Source of the DNA: Tetragonia tetragonoides
Lineage: Eukaryota; Streptophyta; Magnoliopsida; Caryophyllales; Aizoaceae
Length of the DNA stretch: 64,000 bases
Direction: 5' to 3'
NCBI GenBank assembly: GCA_038025085.1
Contig: CM076146.1
Span: 13,144,001 to 13,208,000 of the forward strand
Shown here: positions 33,621-44,415 of the stretch, piece after piece
How the letters are laid out: every line of letters starts with the position of its first letter
Position numbering within the stretch: position 1 is the stretch's first letter
The notes under the pieces: model-generated
Seen by the model: only the letters and a program-made list of their open reading frames with translations
Databases searched by the model: none
Told to the model about the DNA's origin: nothing
Program-made: the position numbers and the translations under genes

Positions 33621-35148
33621 TCATCTGCAAGCCCACCTAGACTTATGGCAATTTCGGATGATGAGACCAATAAGGAAGAAGATATTGAGGTATCTATGAA
33701 TGAATTAAAATTTAAACTATCTTCTTTTTCAAAAGAAAAATTGATGAATGCCATGAATGTTGTTATTAATAGTTCTCAAGAGACATTGTAAAGAAGAAGC
33801 TGAAAATAGCAATTTAATCTTGATGAATAAAATCAATGACCTAAAAGATAGAATTAATACTCTTGAGAAATTAGAAAAAATGTCCATTGGCAAAATATGT
33901 GAAGTAGAAAAGAGTGATGAAACGTTGGATGTGTTCAATAAAAACCTGAAGGGAAAAAACGAATTTATGAGAAATAAAATGAAAGAGATAGAAGAAGAAA
34001 ATAATTTGCTCAAAGAAAAGAACGACATCTTAGAAAAGGAAAAAGGAACGTTGGAAATTTTTTTGAAACAACGTTCCTTAGAGTTAGAAAAGGAGAAACG
34101 CTTAAACGACAACTTAGTAAAAGACAAGGAAACGTTGGGTAAAAACTTGAAGGAACGTTCTATAGAATTAGAGAAGCTAAATTTTAAACTGAACTTCGTA
34201 AAAGAATCAGAGGCTTATACTAGTTCTTAGGACCATTCCCACACCTTGCAGAAACGTTTGGATCATCTTACTAAAGAAAATCAGACCCTTAAAAACAATC
34301 TGTCTAAATTGGAGAAAAATAAGACTACTGCCACACACAAAGAAAATTTGTGTTAAATTGGACAAAAAAACTTATGAGATGTATATAAAGCATGTTAGCA
34401 CGCCTTCTAATCAAAAAGTTAGGACCATTGTTAAGACTAGTCCTAAAAAGAAATATAGAAAATATGTTGATGTGCCAGAACATCGTGTTTGCATGCATAG
34501 TGGTTTTATTGGTCATTTATGTATGAATATCTTAAGAAATTATCTCACGATAAGAATAATGTTACTGTTAAACAAATATGGGTTAAGAAAGATTCTTTGC
34601 ATACCATTTATGCTACTAACCCAAAGGGAACCAAAAAAGTTTGGGTTCCCAAAAGCAAGAATTGATTGACTTTTGCAGGTTATATGAGAGGGAGTAAACA
34701 TTAGTATTGACTAATTATGTCATGTGTTGATATATCTTTAATTGCTCTACTCTCTCATGGCCTTTGAGAGTGAATGTGGTGATGATGTTTGGTTACAATA
34801 TAAAACGCAAGATTGTCAAGAGCACTAAGGTTAGTAAGTCATTCACATATACTCTCTATATAATGTATTCTAGGTAGATGTTTTAATGGAAAATTTGTTT
34901 GATAATATTTTGCTACTTGACAGGGGGAATATGCTTATTTTATATTAATTGATTCTTGTTATGTAGTAAGGTAAATCTATGTGGAATTATTTTTAATGAC
35001 AATATTTAAAATGCTTTACTGGCTTGCATATTAGTTTTGATTGATGAAATATAGTATTATTGTTTGCAATATGTGATTGTGGTATTAAGCTGTGACACCC
35101 ATTTTCTATAAAGTAGCATCCTAAATTGAAGCTTTTGTTGATTGATTA

Positions 35149-35212
35149 ATGGTTGATATTTTTACAAAAGCCTCACATAGAAAACAATTTGAGAAGGATC
35201 ACGCTTGATCAA
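35149..35212 (+). pseudogene. C-terminal end of copia pol (RNase H tail)
   Basis: The frame VDIFTKASHRKQFEKDHA followed by a stop matches the usual C-terminal end of copia pol (xDIFTKxLxxxxF). It is the only pol sequence recognised; everything from protease to most of RNase H is missing between about 34670 and here. Confidence 0.75.
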
Positions 35213-36991
35213 GATATGGTTATGCTTGATTAGTTAGTATCATACATATGATCCCTCGATGATTGACTAGAAACGATTGATTTGTTTTTGTTCATAATCG
35301 ATGCTTATCTACAAGGGTATAACGTGTGAGTCTTTGTTGATTTCATATACATATGATATTAATATAAATGACTCTCTATGTCTCACTAGATGCTATACTG
35401 ATACTGCATTTATTGTTTATTGCTATTATATCATACATCCAAAATTTTCTTTTGTGCAAGACGAATTCCTTCTTAAAAGACTGATTATAATTTGAAACCA
35501 CATTACAAGCCAAATCAGTCTTTGAAATTTTGAGCCATTGAAACACAATCAAGCTCCAGAAACAAATGTTCATTATTCATCTTTTACCCATTGCTAATGT
35601 CACGTTAAATATCTCGATAGGGGGATTATTTATGAGATTTGGTATAGTTTTTATTTGAAGAAATTATTGCATTTTCTATAGTCATATCTATTTGGTTGTA
35701 TTGGAGAAGTTGTGGCCTTTCAAAAAAAAAAAAAAAAAAAAGAGAGAAAAAAACAAAAACAAAAGAAAAGGAGGCCGAAAAGACAGAAGTAAATTTACTT
35801 CTTTACTATGAACGTTTTCTTTGTTATTCGAATGTTCTTGTTACAGTAGTGTGAAGTTGTTTCACGTGATTACAGAGGAGAAATAAGAAGATATTTCATA
35901 TTAGTGATTGAAAATTCCTTTTAAGAGATATAAGGAAGAATTTCTTTTAATCTTAGGGATGCCTATTTTATGAAACTGTTCGTGGAAGTCATCTTTTTGA
36001 CTAAAAAGGAGAGAAACGACAAATGTAGGATGTTAGGTTTTGACATGCATATATTGTTCTAAGTTTCATTGCTACCTAATCGTCTACCATGTTAGAGAGA
36101 TAAGGATTTCATATTGATTACTAGGAGATACAAGGGGATTCTTGCAACAATATTATTTCGAATATTGAATTAATTTTGGATTATGACTAAACCATCTCAA
36201 TATTCTCCTTATAATGTGACATTGGCTAAACCTTAAACAAACCGTTTTCTTCACTTCCCAACCATTACATCTCAAACCATGTTTCCTAAATCTAAAAGGA
36301 AGCATCTTCTAAGGGGGAATGATTTCCTTGAATGATTCACATATGCTTTATCATTTATCACATATCCTTTATCCTTCATCATGATCAAATCATGACATAC
36401 CTCTATCGTCTTGTAATTTAAACAAGAGCCTTTGATTTAAATTCCTTGGATGTCATGATGTGTACTTGAACATTAGATTTCTTTTGGTGTAGTCATAGTA
36501 TCACTAGATTGTGCTTGAGCTACTTTAGTTATACTTATGTTATATTATCGTACTCTTGACTCTATCTTATGATTTTGTGATGAGTTATCTTTCTTGTCTT
36601 GACTTATTAATCTTTTTGATGATGTCAAAAGGGGGAAGAATATTGTGTGATGCTAGGTATTTGAGCTTTGATTTATCTAGTTTCAAAGAAGGTCTTATTA
36701 AATTTGATTTATCTTTGTCTTTTTTCCTAATACCACTATGGTCATCAATGGGCTTCTTGATTATGAATGAAATACATAGATGACACATTTTTTTTATCAT
36801 GAATGAGCTCTTGATTGATTATCTTGCTTTAACATTACGAGCTCTTGAATGAATGATTATAATTATTTCCTCCTTCTATTCCCTATGAATAGAAAGCGCT
36901 ACAATCTTTTATTTGTGCTTAGTTATAATTGGTTATATTATTTTAGCACTATTATACATCACAAGTTTGCCATCTTCAAAAAGGGGGAAAT
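35213..36991 (+). other. copia 3' non-coding region and polypurine tract
   Basis: No gene was seen. Several purine-rich words (GGGGGAATGATTT near 36313, AAAAGGGGGAAGAA near 36626) precede the polypurine tract AAAAAGGGGGAAAT at 36978-36991, which abuts the right LTR. A run of about 19 A residues at 35721-35739 could be the tail of a small retroposed insertion. Confidence 0.6.
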
Positions 36992-38212
36992 TGTTGAGTA
37001 ATTGAGTTTTGAAGATGACAAATTTATTTAATTATAAAGTGATGCTAATTAACTTGTGTGTTAGTGTTTTAGGAATTTATTTATGCAAGAGTTTGCTAGA
37101 TAAAGATCAAGAAGAAGACACAAGTTATTCTCATGTTCTCTAGGTTATTTATTTATTTCTTAGAGTTCATGTTAAAGCTAAGCAATTATATAAATGTGGA
37201 ATTTATATTTGCTAGGCAACGAAATTAATAAACGTTTAAAAAGGTCATTGTGTGGGAATGATACTTGAAACTTCAGTGTTCAATAGAACGTTACCTACAC
37301 ACATATATTAATGTGCTCAATCGTCTGAGTTAAATTTAAGATCAAAATCTTAAATTTAATCTCTTAATATTATTTATATCCTTCGTATTGTGTCAAATAT
37401 ATTATTTGCAAAGAGATTTTTTCGATATCTATTTATTCTTATTTTTGGCTACATAATTTTTAACTAGGAAGAAAATACTTTCTATAAAGATATTTATTTT
37501 ATTTTCTTCATAAAAACTGATTTTGATATATATATATATATGCTTTATATGATAAAGATATTTATTCATCTTTATGAAAATCTTGTTTACCAAGTAAAGG
37601 AAAAAGAGATTTAGTTTTCTAGTTGCAAATAGGTTCCTAGTTGGTTTTTACTTCTTGGTCATGCGTACAAAAAGAAGATTTTGCATAAGTCAGTTTAACG
37701 TCTCTCGTTGCACCGAACGTAATATCATTTTTGAGAGAGTCTAATTTACAAATATTTCCATACATTACATAGAACGTTGCCTAAAAGCTATAAGTTTCAC
37801 ACGTTATTCGTTGCAAATCTATAGGATTATTATTGTACCTTTCCACTTATTGAAGTTCATCAAGGTAAACATTGTTCGTTGATTACAACAACTAGAGTTA
37901 GTTGTTCAGGGATTGGCTTTGGTGAGTTCTTGAGTGCATTTGGCTTGGAAGAGTTTCTAAGTGCGTTTGGCTTGGATGAGTGTTTGAGTGCGTAGTTAGA
38001 TAACTTGATCAAGTTGTACTATTCTCTTAATAAAAGTAGTCTTTAAAGTCCTTCGGGCCGTGGTTTTTTATCCTTTGTGAGTTACAAAGGGTTTTCCACG
38101 TAAATCGTGAGTGCTTTAATTCTAGTTATTTTATACTTCATTTAAATTTCGTAAATTTGGGGTAACACAATTCACTCCCTCCCCCCCTCTTGTGTTCCTT
38201 GTGCTACTAACA
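36992..38212 (+). repeat. copia 3' LTR
   Basis: 1221 bp, TG...CA, matching the left LTR except for that LTR's hAT-like insertion and scattered substitutions. A short (AT)n run near 37527-37540 is longer here than in the left copy. Confidence 0.93.
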
Positions 38213-38227
38213 ACATAGCCAATAGGT

Positions 38228-38323
38228 CTTTTATGAGGTCACCTCAACATGATGCCACCTCTATAACCATGCATGTTGTCATGCTTGTTTGAGGCACCTC
38301 ACGTTGAGGCCGCCTCATACGAG
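38228..38323. repeat. short inverted repeat, MITE-like
   Basis: TATGAGGTCACCTCAACATGA at the left pairs with the complement of the right end (TATGAGGCGGCCTCAACGTGA). About 95 bp in all. It may be a small foldback MITE; no target duplication was fixed. Confidence 0.5.
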
Positions 38324-39150
38324 TTTTTGTGATAGCATAATACCCCTCCAAAAACCAAACAACCCCCCACCCCCCAAAAAAAAAACAAAAAAACAGAAGT
38401 ATGAAATGTAATAAACATTTCACAGAAATGGACTATGTGTTAGGATGTGTGTTTGGCCATCCATCTTGCAACAAGACTATATGTGATGGTTTTGAAAGAT
38501 GAGTTTAACGTTTTTTTCCAGCTGAAGGTATTGACATTTGACTGCTGACTCTGTGCATAGCCTTCCACTTGTGGCACTTTATGTGGTTGGTCATAAGGAC
38601 GACATAGCCTACTCTCATTGCTCCGCCTATTGCTATCATTATTTTGTTAAATAGTTGGTTTATTTAGCTTGTTCAACATAATTTTTCATTGTTAATTCAT
38701 TACTCTTAACATTACACTCAAAATGGGCTTTGTTGGGCAACCATCCCTAATTAGACAATTAGAATATTTATCTTACACTACACATCAAATGTCCTAGCAT
38801 GATCTCACATACACTGCAATCATTGCCCCTTTTCACTATTGTTATGGGTAGCTAATTCTAGATGATCAAATTTAATATTATAAATTTGTGGATAAATGCT
38901 CAATATAAAACAATAAGCCTATCTAAATCTAATATATAGCTAATCTAAGGCATGTCCCATCTTTTCCCTCTAAATGGGATTAGACACAAATTTGTACTCA
39001 AATAACTTATTTTATATCATTTTCACTGTTTTTTTTTTAATATTTTATTATATGTGAGAACCCGTACCATTACTCTTTAATTGTGGATTGCATAAACCCC
39101 AAGTGTATAGCCTCACGTAGTCACGTGCGTGGACATAATAAACATTTGTA

Positions 39151-39405
39151 CTCCCACCATCCCAAGTTTATATTTACATAGGAGTTTTCACGGTCTACAA
39201 GACACTACTTTGACAATGAATATTTATAATTTCCTAATTATAGAACTTATAATAAGATGATATTTTGAAAATACTATTTAAAATGAATCTAGTAATACTA
39301 TTTTCACATTGTAAAACTTTGTAACTTTTCTCAAATAAGTGGTCAAAATTCAAAAACTTTGATATTAAAAAGTCCAATGTAAAGATAAATCTGGAATAGA
39401 GGGAG
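39151..39405. mobile_element. Stowaway-like MITE, 255 bp, second copy
   Basis: Ends CTCCCACCATCCCAAGTTTA and, complemented, CTCCCTCTATTCCAGATTTA, with TA on both flanks. Same length and same interior (TTTTCACGGTCTACAAG, CTACTTTGAC) as the copy at 26355-26609, in reverse orientation. Confidence 0.88.
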
Positions 39406-39414
39406 TATTTCATA

Positions 39415-39680
39415 AAGTCTTATATGAAACTATCCTAACTTAAAACAGGGTAGCGTTTTATCAAATTATGGTAACTTATTAGTCATAAAAGTCACCTCTA
39501 TTTTACCCTCAAAAAAAAAAAAAAAGTCACCTCTACTTTTTTTGACTTTTTTTTTAATTATTTATTAAATTCCCCTAACTTTTCAAATTAATGCCATTTT
39601 ATGATTTTTATGATAAATCAACCTAGTTTGATAAAATATTGTCGTTATTAAAGAATAAAAACAGTCTCGTATAAGATTTA
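39415..39680. mobile_element. MITE-like palindromic element next to the Stowaway copy
   Basis: AAGTCTTATATGAAACTATCC at the left pairs with the complement of the right end (AAATCTTATACGAGACTGTT). The interior repeats AAAGTCACCTCTA and is AT-rich. No target duplication was identified. Confidence 0.5.
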
Positions 39681-39689
39681 TTGTTTGCT

Positions 39690-41070
39690 TTTCTTCCTAA
39701 AATCAATTAGCTCCCATTGTATTAATATAAAACAATAGGTAGCATGGTTTAATTGTGATATTGGTGATTTTTTTTAAATAAATAAATCTAATTAAGAGTT
39801 CAAAAAATCTTTTACACATTGTGAATGAAGGTTTTTCGAGCTCAACCAAAAAAATAAAAATCTTATATACATGGGGATGAAAGTTAAAAAATAAAAAATA
39901 ATAATTTAAATATAGGTGGATGTGGATTAGATCCCAACCTCAATTTGACCCAATTCTGTTTTTATGTAATATTATATATATGCCCCTAATAATACGTCTA
40001 CCATAAAACAATCCACAAAATGGTTTAGCTAATATGAGATGCGGTTGAGCAAACATTTTGAAACGTTATGCTTGGATGATGAGATAGCGTTGAGCAGGAC
40101 GTTGGCTTCACCATCATCGTCAACGGACTTAAATATGATTACTTGTGATTTGGATTGAAATAATTTCATATTCATGTGGGGCAATGAAGATAATATGATA
40201 TTATGGAGGGTAAGTTATGTCATTCATTTCATTTCCTTGGTTTCTTTTTTTGATGAAGCACTATGAAGTACAAGACATTTAAGTTGTTTTTCTTGGGTAA
40301 AATCATATATATGGAGTTTCATTTAGCTTAGAGGTTTAAGAACTTGCCATTTGGAGTGTGTCATGTCATGTAATGGTCTAAAGCTTTCTTTCCGGCTTCG
40401 TTTATGTATGTTACCCATCTTTCTTTCTGTATACAAAATTACGAAAGAGCTTACACGAAACATGTGAAATGTGAAAACAAAAGGAGAATGTCATTGTCAG
40501 GTTACACAATACTATTGTCGGGTCATTTAAATTATCCTATTTAAAATATTAATGTAGGTGTTTTGCTGTGGTGCTAGCAGATGTTCAATCCAAGTCTCTT
40601 CTTAATTTCCCCCTCTCAACTTTCAATGTGGTTTGAGTATTCAACTTTACTCTTCTCACAACACATAAAGAAAATTTGAGATCACGCCTAATAAGGAAAA
40701 CAAATATTCTTCAACTGAATATGGAAACAAGCAAAAACAAAAAATATAGATCATGAAAAAAATATGAAACTTACAATCTCCCGTGTAAAATAAAGAAGTA
40801 AAAAGTGAAAAAAAGAATGAAAACATTCATTGTAATTTGTACCGCCTCTTTCAAAATTGAGAAACAACATAAAGACAAGAAAGACATCTAAAAAAGTCAA
40901 GGGAAAAAAAAACAAAAGGCCATCAAATATTAGAACACAAGATGATACGAAAAAAGGAAAGAAATGGGAAAAACAATACTCTTCCTTGGTGATATATTCC
41001 CTTTTTTTTTATGTGTGTCTTTTCGTGATAGGCTAACAAAATCCAATACAAGACAATTGATTTTATATTT
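39690..41070. other. AT-rich intergenic region
   Basis: No supported gene or delimited repeat was found between the MITE pair and the U2-like cluster. Confidence 0.4.
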
Positions 41071-41074
41071 TAGG

Positions 41075-41126
41075 AGTCCCACATCGAAGACATAAGTAAG
41101 AATCGAGGTTGATAAGAGATATAAAA
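41075..41126 (+). promoter_or_regulatory. snRNA promoter unit 1: USE and TATA
   Basis: AGTCCCACATCG at 41075-41086, a 33-base gap, TATAAAA at 41120-41126. The USE is a perfect consensus match. The U2-like RNA starts 36 bases after the first T of the TATA box. Confidence 0.85.
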
Positions 41127-41155
41127 ACTAAAAGTTTAAGGAGCTAAAGAAAAGC

Positions 41156-41235
41156 ATACCTTTATCGGCTATTTGCATGACTATGATCAAGCGAAGTATC
41201 TATTTATTAGTTTAAATATAATACTTTTATCACTA
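41156..41235 (+). ncRNA. U2 snRNA-like copy 1, degenerate
   Basis: It starts ATACCTTTATCGGC, against ATACCTTTCTCGGC in plant U2. It keeps GATCAAGCGAAGTATCT, ATTAGTTTAAATAT and a trailing AT-rich match. The branch-site pairing element GTAGTA reads GAAGTA. Only the first 75-80 nt of the usual roughly 195 nt can be aligned; stem-loops III and IV are not visible. Most likely a pseudogene. Confidence 0.78.
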
Positions 41236-41488
41236 GCTCATTGCATATATATATTATTACACTCTGGTAATTTAAATTATTACACTCGGGTAATTGGCTC
41301 ACAATGATGGCAATTTATTCTTTTAAAGACAAGGCGATTATATTTAGAGCTACAAATATATTGAAAATTAGTTGAAAATGAATTGCAATAGAGTAAAAAT
41401 ATTGAAATAAATCCAACATAAAATAGTAATATACTTCTAGAGCCAATGAAAATAACTTTTCAATGCACATTCTTTTGGGTACTCATGA

Positions 41489-41537
41489 GCCCCACATTGA
41501 AAGGATATGAGAGTAATGAAATAGGGAACATATAAAA
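41489..41537 (+). promoter_or_regulatory. snRNA promoter unit 2: USE and TATA
   Basis: GCCCCACATTG (two changes from consensus) at 41489-41499, 31 bases, then TATAAAA at 41531-41537. The U2-like start lies 37 bases after the first T of the TATA box, in line with unit 1. Confidence 0.7.
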
Positions 41538-41567
41538 AAATTGGAGCACTAAACTTAAAATTAAAGC

Positions 41568-41650
41568 ATGTGTTTTCTTCGATTTATTTTTTGGGGGGGC
41601 CTAAGATCGAGTATGATATAAGTCATATCAGTTTATTATCTAATATGTAG
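41568..41650 (+). ncRNA. U2 snRNA-like copy 2, degenerate
   Basis: The 5' start is worn (ATGTGTTTTCTTCG), but CCTAAGATCGAGTATGATAT and CATATCAGTTTATTATCTAA follow in the order of plant U2 (CTAAGATCAAGTGTAGTAT, TATCAGTTTAATATCTGA). The branch-site element has changed. A G-run of seven replaces the loop near 41593-41599. Confidence 0.75.
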
Positions 41651-41672
41651 TGTCAAATTTGTCAATGCCCAT

Positions 41673-41684
41673 AGTCCCATATCG
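41673..41684 (+). promoter_or_regulatory. snRNA USE, unit 3 (no clear RNA)
   Basis: AGTCCCATATCG, one change from consensus. A CATAAAC word lies 35 bases downstream. The next unit starts about 95 bases later, so little room is left for a U2 body; none is recognised. Confidence 0.55.
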
Positions 41685-41778
41685 GATAAGGTTGTGACGG
41701 ATAAAGCATAATTGAGGCATAAACTGGCATTGTTTCATATCGATGCTCAATCAAATATTTATGGCAAATGTTATTATG

Positions 41779-41790
41779 AGTCCCACATCG
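41779..41790 (+). promoter_or_regulatory. snRNA USE, unit 4 (no clear RNA)
   Basis: AGTCCCACATCG, perfect consensus. A TATA-like GGATAAAAAA is 57 bases downstream, too far, and a second USE-like CGAGCCCCTCAGCG lies at about 41819-41832, so the spacing may have been stretched by an insertion. ATAC at 41882 is at the right distance from that TATA-like box, but no U2 similarity follows. Confidence 0.55.
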
Positions 41791-41999
41791 GGGAATGAAG
41801 TAACAAAACCTGTTGTTACGAGCCCCTCAGCGGAGAAGTAAATAAGGGATAAAAAAAAGGCAGAGAGGGAAAATTTTGCTCATACAAAACATGAAGAGCA
41901 AAAAAGAGGCAATCAATACAAATAAACTAGTGGTAGCAGTATTATTGAAGTATATTAATTTTGCCTCTTAGGGATTAAAAAAAACATTTATTACACCAC

Positions 42000-42050
42000 A
42001 TCTCACATCGAAAAACTAAGTGAGATGTGAAGTGGAGAAGAAATATAAAA
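42000..42050 (+). promoter_or_regulatory. snRNA promoter unit 5: USE and TATA
   Basis: ATCTCACATCG at 42000-42010, a 33-base gap, TATAAAA at 42044-42050. The downstream GTAACTTTCTC (about 42084) recalls the U2 5' end ATACCTTTCTC and then stops at the next USE, so the RNA part is cut off. Confidence 0.7.
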
Positions 42051-42109
42051 ATTGAGGGCTAAAGTAGGAGGAAAAATAACTTCGTAACTTTCTCAATTCT
42101 GTTAGTACA

Positions 42110-42162
42110 AGTCCCACATCGAAAAAAGTAGTGATAAGTGAAGTGGAGAAGTAGAATAAAAA
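42110..42162 (+). promoter_or_regulatory. snRNA promoter unit 6: USE and TATA-like box
   Basis: AGTCCCACATCG at 42110-42121, a 33-base gap, AATAAAAA from 42155. The gap sequence AAGTGAAGTGGAGAAG is shared with unit 5, showing duplication of these two units. Confidence 0.75.
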
Positions 42163-42194
42163 CATAGGTTAAAGTAAGAGAAAGACATCGCTTC

Positions 42195-42275
42195 ATAACA
42201 TTATTGGCTTCTTGGCTAAAGTGAACTGTAATAAATATTTTATAAGTCTAATATTTTTTATTTTCATATGTGGAT
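42195..42275 (+). ncRNA. U2 snRNA-like copy 6, degenerate
   Basis: ATAACATTATTGGCTTCTTG then GCTAAAGTGAACTGTA line up base for base with plant U2 ATACCTTTCTCGGCCTTTTG, GCTAAGATCAAGTGTA. AAGTCTAATAT and CATATGTGG follow in the expected order. Substitutions are frequent; the branch-site region is altered. Pseudogene-like. Confidence 0.72.
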
Positions 42276-42358
42276 TACTGAATGAGAATGATATCAAAAT
42301 AATTTTGTGGTTTAAAGATACTTAAAAAGTAGCTTTGGAAAATTATGTATAGTGTGCA

Positions 42359-44404
42359 TGTTGAGTGCTTTCGCAGGCACTACAAATTAATATTTAACAT
42401 TCACTCACGAACTCTAACTAACTAGTAGCTAGGGTAAGTAAGGGCCGATCCCACAGAGATTATGTTGCTAAAGTTAAATTAATTATCTAAATTAAAAATA
42501 AAAACTAAGTAAACTAAAATTTATAAACTAAAGAAGATAAAATTACTACGACTACAATTCTCCTAAAATGAACTATCTTCTATTTTACTTAAATTACACA
42601 AGTTTTGGGGGGATTTTTAAGCGGTGGATTAACTAGTCAAAAAAAATAAAATAATAATCTATTAATTAACTAAGGACACAAATTTAGAAAGTAATTAAAA
42701 AGTGATGCAACAACAGGCAAGAGACATGTAATTTTATCAAGATATATGGATTTAATCATCGATCATGTGAATGGTTATTGAATAAGTTGACCGTAGAATT
42801 ATCTTGAATGCAAGTAAATTCCCTATCTTCTCATTAGTTTAATTTAACCACATATAAGTATGTATGTTAAATCCTAATTAAGTTAACTGACTTGACCAAG
42901 AAACCATGAATTAAATCAGTTAAATTAATTGCATTACGATTAAGAAGACATCGCCAACTATTAGAATAATTTCAGTGAGAATGCTCCAGCTAAAATAATA
43001 TCCAATCTATGTCAAAACTGTAATAATAAATTAATAGGCAAGAAAAACTTCAACCTTTAATATATTATTAGTTGCTACTTTGATTAATTAATTAAGATTA
43101 ATTAACCTAGCAAGAGAAACATGTAAATTAATCTAAGTGACCAATTTAAATTAATTAAGCATGCTTCACATAAGATATGTCACAAGTTTAACATAATACT
43201 CAAAATACCAAACACATAAAATTAAGCACACAATATATGTCTCATAAACCAAAATATCAATAGTCAACTACATGTTCTTACCCAAGAAACTTAAGCTAAC
43301 ATAATAACATACGCAAAGAAAATGGAAGAAAAGGAAATAGAAGAACTCATTGAATAGCTTCTGGGTGTTATTTCTAGCTCTTAGTACAGGCGTCTTACCT
43401 CCAAATGTATGACCCAAAACTTCGATGTCAATTAATTACTAAGACCTTAACTTAAGGTTAGCTAAGTTAAGATCCTAGCACTAATTATGCCCTCTCTCTC
43501 TCACTTCCTTTTCCCTTGTTTTCTATTATGATATTGTATCTCTCTTCTTGTGTATCTTCAGCAAATGGGTCTTGTTCTATTTATAGGCTCAAGTATGAGC
43601 TACTGAGCTACTGCATCCTTCATCTTTAGGAGACTTCTTCAACACCCATTTAATATTGCCGGCCAAGTTATTGTCCAATCAAATGCAAAGAGTCTTCCCT
43701 TGTGCTGCTATAGCTGTAGTTGCTGCATGTGTTCGTACATGGCTGCCCTTGTTTTGCCTTTGTTGAATTCAATTCAACCAAGCTACATATACTAGCCTAG
43801 CCACCCCTATTGCTACAACAGTTCTCCTTGGTTTCTTCTGGTTCTTCCTCCTAAGCATTTCTTCACTCTTCTTCTTTGGTACATTAAATGTTGTCGTCCA
43901 AAAATGACATGTGTTTCTTGTTTTTCTTGACAACAATCTTGAGCAGTGCAATCTGAAACTTGGACTTCAAAGTGGTACTGTACTGCTGTCTACAAAGTCA
44001 AACGGGAGAAAGTCCTAACATTTACTTGAATCACGCTGCTTGTTTCATAAAAATGTCGCATGATCTCGTAATGTGTTGGACAGCTGCTGCTTGTGACCCA
44101 ATTTTGTATCTGTTCCTCACCGAATTTGAAATTACTCAAAACATGAAAGTTGTATCTCTTGTTGTAAGGTTTCCGCAGCATTTTGAATCATCTGATTACG
44201 ATGTCGGACGAGGGAGTTATGGCCAAATTACAGTAGACTTGTCAAATTGCCAAAAATTTCGGATTTAGCTCAATTTATACAAAATGTATCCTTTTACTTT
44301 CTAATTCAATATATATATGAGCTAAAATGACTAGTCTTGACACAAAATAAGCATAAAGTACTAAGTATAAGGGATTAAATATGTCGTCGTTTTGGCACTT
44401 ATCA
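42359..44404 (-). repeat. gypsy 3' LTR (left)
   Basis: Begins TGTTGAGTGC and ends GGCACTTATCA on the plus strand, matching the right LTR. A GTGAGGGAATT purine stretch just inside (44405-44415, minus strand) is the likely polypurine primer. Confidence 0.92.
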
Positions 44405-44415
44405 AATTCCCTCAC

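Larger units (their letters stand above)
31727..34666 (+). pseudogene. copia gag polyprotein with coiled coil, broken
   Basis: The frame begins MSISNTSNGIKEGQ and shows PFFDGHNYSGWKNRM and the UBN2-type gag domain (IWDTLQTAHEG, RKILRSLP). A TGA ends it at 32279-32281; the same frame resumes with HKVTAIQEARDLTKL. A GC-rich insertion (about 32581-33419) then splits it before the zinc knuckle CHKCRLPGHMISQC (CX2CX4HX4C, about 33436-33477). A GAA repeat, a frame change and a long Lys/Glu-rich coiled coil (33800-34330, heptad-like KEEN/LEKE runs) follow. It ends with KKVWVPKSKN at about 34666, the position just before the protease/integrase part in related elements. Coiled-coil gags of this kind occur in some plant copia lineages. 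Confidence 0.85.
30261..38212 (+). mobile_element. Ty1/copia LTR retrotransposon lacking almost all of pol
   Basis: Two LTRs (30261-31674 and 36992-38212), each starting TGTTGAGTAATTG and ending CTACTAACA, enclose 5.3 kb. The primer site TGGTATCAGAACC follows the left LTR, and the polypurine run AAAAAGGGGGAAAT precedes the right one. Flanks GCATA and ACATA agree at 4 of 5 bases. The interior has a damaged gag with a CCHC knuckle and a long coiled coil. It then jumps to only the last residues of RNase H (about 35149). Integrase and reverse transcriptase are absent, so the element depended on others or is a deletion relic. The two LTRs differ at many sites, so it is not young. Confidence 0.92.
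41075..42275 (+). other. tandem cluster of U2 snRNA-like units with USE/TATA promoters
   Basis: Six copies of the plant snRNA upstream sequence element (consensus RTCCCACATCG) occur at 41075-41086, 41489-41499, 41673-41684, 41779-41790, 42000-42010 and 42110-42121, all on the plus strand. In units 1, 5 and 6 exactly 33 bases separate it from a TATA-like box; in unit 2 it is 31. About 33-34 bases is the known spacing for pol II-transcribed plant snRNA genes (pol III types have about ten fewer). In units 1, 2 and 6 a decayed U2 5' region follows 36-40 bases after the TATA box; units 3, 4 and 5 have little or no recognisable RNA part. Confidence 0.85.

Noticed and set aside
41779..41980. A U4- or U5-like RNA after USE unit 4
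   Set aside because: Short words only (TAGTGGTAGCAGTAT) and no ordered match; the TATA distance is also wrong.
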